The notes below the pieces were generated by a model. It was not told the origin of the DNA and did not search any database. It saw only the letters and a program-made list of their open reading frames with translations. A DNA stretch of 64,000 nucleotides, taken from the NCBI GenBank assembly GCA_949752795.1, contig CATKHW010000293.1:620001-684000 (forward strand). The letters run 5' to 3'. This document shows positions 62,173 to 64,000 of the stretch, piece by piece. Origin of the DNA: Hyperoodon ampullatus (taxonomy: Eukaryota; Chordata; Mammalia; Artiodactyla; Ziphiidae). Positions within the stretch are counted from its first letter, which is position 1. Each line of letters begins with the position of its first letter. Made by a program: the position numbers and the translations under genes.

Positions 62173-63908
62173 CTGGGAAATTCTTTATAATTCCTTCAGG
62201 GTCTCTGATGAAACCTGGAATGACTCTATCTACAACGACAGCTGGATGTGGCATAAGGCGGGACACTTGTGACTGAGAGGATTGGTGATATTTGGTGAGC
62301 AAAGGCAGACGCTTAAAGCACAAATGCCTGGCACCCATTCCATGGGTCCCAACTCTCCAAGTTGAAGGGAATATTACTACAGCTATAACATGTACGGGAA
62401 ACCTAGAGAACGGATCCACTGTGAATACGAAAGGTTTCTAAAATTCAATGAATAGTCCCTCTCTGGTGCTCCAGTTTGGCTTTCCATCTGCTTTACTATC
62501 AACCGCCCAACTTGGAGAGCGAGTCCCTTTAACCTCCTGGTTCGCACAGGTTGCCAATTTGGCAGAGGATGAAAGGGAAGCGGGAGCACCAATGAGAGAG
62601 TAGATGTTAGGCATTTGGACGGTCACATATCACTTTAATTTCCCGGCAGGAAGAAGAATTAACCAAGTCTCAGCCACCCACCGGGAACCAGCATAGGTCC
62701 TGAACCAAAATTCTGGACATGCGGTCAGCTCACCAAAAACGAGTTGAAAAATGGAGCTCAGGGGCACAACAATTCACAAACTGGCCGAGTAATAAAGGAC
62801 AACTATCGTCCAAAAATCTGTTGAGGGAAGGCAACGAGGCGGACGTGAAAGAGAGGCAGAATAGCAAGAAACAGATTTCAAGAGGTACGTTGGAATCGCC
62901 TTTAAAGCACAGGAACAGGGGCACAACTTCGACAATGATGCACTTGGCCAAAATGGGCGTATGCGTTTTCTCCTGAATATATTCAGGAGAAAACGCATAC
63001 GCCCTTTTTGGCCAAGAAAGCAAGCGGACAATGCAAATCTGCACTACAAAGAAGTATCACTTCCCACCGGTCAAAAGGGACATCCACAAAATGTGTAAAA
63101 ACCAGAAAGGCAAGACAGGCCCTGGAGAACAGGGAGCCTTGTTATGCTGATGGGCGGGATGTAAATTGCCAACTGCCTCTCTGGAGGAGTGAATTGTGTT
63201 CCCTAAAACAAGTAAACAACAGAGCTACAGAGCCAAGGGCACTTCCAGTCTAGGGAATATACCTTGGGAAAACTGAAAATCAATAAGACAGAGTCACCCC
63301 AAAATTTAGGGCTGCACTGCTTACAAGGACCTCAACTTGGGTACACCTTAAATATCCCAGGATATATAAAAATGGTTCAAAAAATTGTGGTACTTACGTA
63401 CGATGGAATATCCCTCAGCCATGAAATCAATGTCATAAGACCAGTAGCAGCAAAATGGGTGGATTCAGGTACGATGATTCTAAGTGAAATAAGTCACACA
63501 GAAAAAGAAACTTATCATAAGATATCACTTATGAAGATCCTGTAAACATGGCTACACTTGAACTGAGTTAGGAAAGAGAACAGTGTCTCACATTTAGAAA
63601 ACACTCTTATGCCTGTTTAAGGGGGAAGGAGAGGTTAGGTGATGCATAAAACCAGAGTTTGATATAAGCACAGGTACCGTTCCAAAAACCAACTATGGAA
63701 TAGACAACACCTACACCTTCCTCAGTGAAAGGGACTCAAAACCCCATATTACCCGCAGAGGAATATATCTGACTAGTAATAATCTTAAAACCTATGTATT
63801 GATATGTCTCCGTAAGGGAATCAAGTGTGTCTAGACTGGCATAAACATGGAAGCAAAAATCAGCTCAAACCCACTATAAAAAGGAATTTCAAAAACAAAA
63901 CAAAAAAA
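62173..63908 (+). repeat. Satellite monomer M36 (1,736 bp, divergent subfamily)
   Basis: Palindrome 62943-63016 has one mismatch (CCAAAATGGG on the left). Three single-base losses lie in the 5' part (for example CTCTCTGGTGC near 62459 and CCAAGTCTCAG near 62664). It shares a set of private 3' alleles with M34, two copies upstream. Confidence 0.97.
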
Positions 63909-64000
63909 CTGGGAAATTCTTTACAATTCCTTCAGGGTCTCTGATGAAACCTGGAATGACCCTATCTACAATGACAGCTGGATGTGGCATAAGTAGGGAC
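63909..64000 (+). repeat. Partial monomer at the right end (first 92 bases)
   Basis: This is the start of the next copy after an A-rich tail ending at 63908. It has GATGAAACCTGG, the allele of the divergent subfamily, and a private CATAAGTAGGG near 63989. The array continues beyond the window. Confidence 0.95.

Larger units (their letters stand above)
1..64000 (+). repeat. Tandem satellite array, 1,739-bp L1-derived monomer (probable common cetacean satellite)
   Basis: The sequence repeats every 1,739 bases from end to end, in one orientation, with no unique spacer. An anchor at 124 recurs at exact 1,739-base steps up to 55772 (33 anchors), then at 57510, 59247, 60977 and 62713. Copies differ from each other mostly by scattered single-base changes. 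The unit carries the 3' end of an L1 retrotransposon: ORF2 C-terminus, 3' UTR and A-rich tail. Long, L1-based satellite units of this size are known from whales, where the unit is shorter (about 1.58 kb) in oceanic dolphins and about 1.7-1.76 kb in other lineages. The repeat structure is certain, the L1 origin is strongly supported by the translated sequence, and the cetacean assignment is from memory of the family. No host gene, tRNA, rRNA or CRISPR element was seen on either strand. Confidence 0.97.
56090..64000 (+). repeat. Divergent right-hand subfamily of monomers
   Basis: From M32 the copies accumulate substitutions and small deletions (lengths 1738, 1737, 1730, 1739, 1736). They have subfamily alleles not seen to the left: GAAACCTGG, GTAAAAACCAG, ATTGTGTTCCC, TGCTTACAAGG, TTGGGTACACC, AATATAAAAATGG and TTATGCCTG. 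Some alleles (ACCTTCC, GAATATATC) are shared with M1, M2, M22 and M23 and may be ancestral. Diverged copies of this kind are usual near an array edge, or where two subfamilies meet. Confidence 0.9.

Noticed and set aside
1..64000. CRISPR array or other prokaryotic repeat system
   Set aside because: The period is 1,739 bases, with no short direct repeats separated by unique spacers and no cas-like genes. The content is mammalian L1.
1..64000. Endogenous retrovirus or LTR element as origin of the unit
   Set aside because: No terminal repeats, primer binding site, gag, protease or envelope-like motifs were seen. The recognised parts are non-LTR (L1) ORF2 and 3' UTR.
1..64000. Assembly artefact creating the whole array
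   Set aside because: Copies carry different private changes and nested higher-order patterns, which a simple artefact would not make. Individual exact duplications could still be mis-assembled.

Overview
The whole window is one uninterrupted tandem satellite array from a mammal. It holds no protein-coding gene, RNA gene, CRISPR array or unique sequence. A single unit of 1,739 bp repeats head to tail in one orientation, giving 35 complete copies under the phasing used here (P0, P36b are partial: see below) plus partial copies at the ends. I phase monomers so that each ends with its A-rich tail: P0 is 1-1319, M1 starts at 1320, M2 at 3059, and so on every 1,739 bases up to M32 at 55229, then M33 at 56967, M34 at 58704, M35 at 60434, M36 at 62173 and a 92-base stub at 63909. 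This makes 36 full monomers and two partial ones. From the start of the window to about 56,090 there is no net length change in any copy. Many small open frames recur with the same period on both strands, but they are by-products of the repeat and are not genes.

The unit is a fossil LINE-1 (L1). Its last 880 bases can be read as the end of L1 ORF2 (C-terminal cysteine-rich region and terminal tail), followed by the 3' UTR and an A-rich tail, all on the + strand. Weaker, same-frame similarity to ORF2 continues upstream to about base 207 of the unit. A 74-bp near-perfect palindrome interrupts the ORF2-derived part. A unit of about 1.7 kb that is L1-derived fits the common cetacean satellite, which from memory is about 1.58 kb in oceanic dolphins and about 1.7-1.76 kb in other whales, and for which an L1 origin has been reported. 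The best guess is therefore a cetacean outside Delphinidae. This identification rests on memory and not on a database search.

Layout: (1) 1 to about 11.7 kb repeats at 36.52 to about 49.9 kb, 21 monomers downstream, with one extra monomer inserted near 48 kb in the second copy. (2) About 10.6-17.6 kb is two copies of a two-monomer (3,478 bp) unit. (3) About 18.9-30 kb is a block of very similar monomers in which two haplotypes alternate with a 3,478 bp period. (4) About 30-36.5 kb holds more individual monomers with private changes. (5) About 50-56 kb is another two-monomer duplication. (6) From about 56.1 kb to the end the copies belong to a visibly different, more diverged subfamily with small insertions and deletions, including one that has lost the tip of the palindrome. 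There are no genes acting together. The biology here is repeat turnover (unequal exchange, amplification and conversion) of a retrotransposon-derived satellite.
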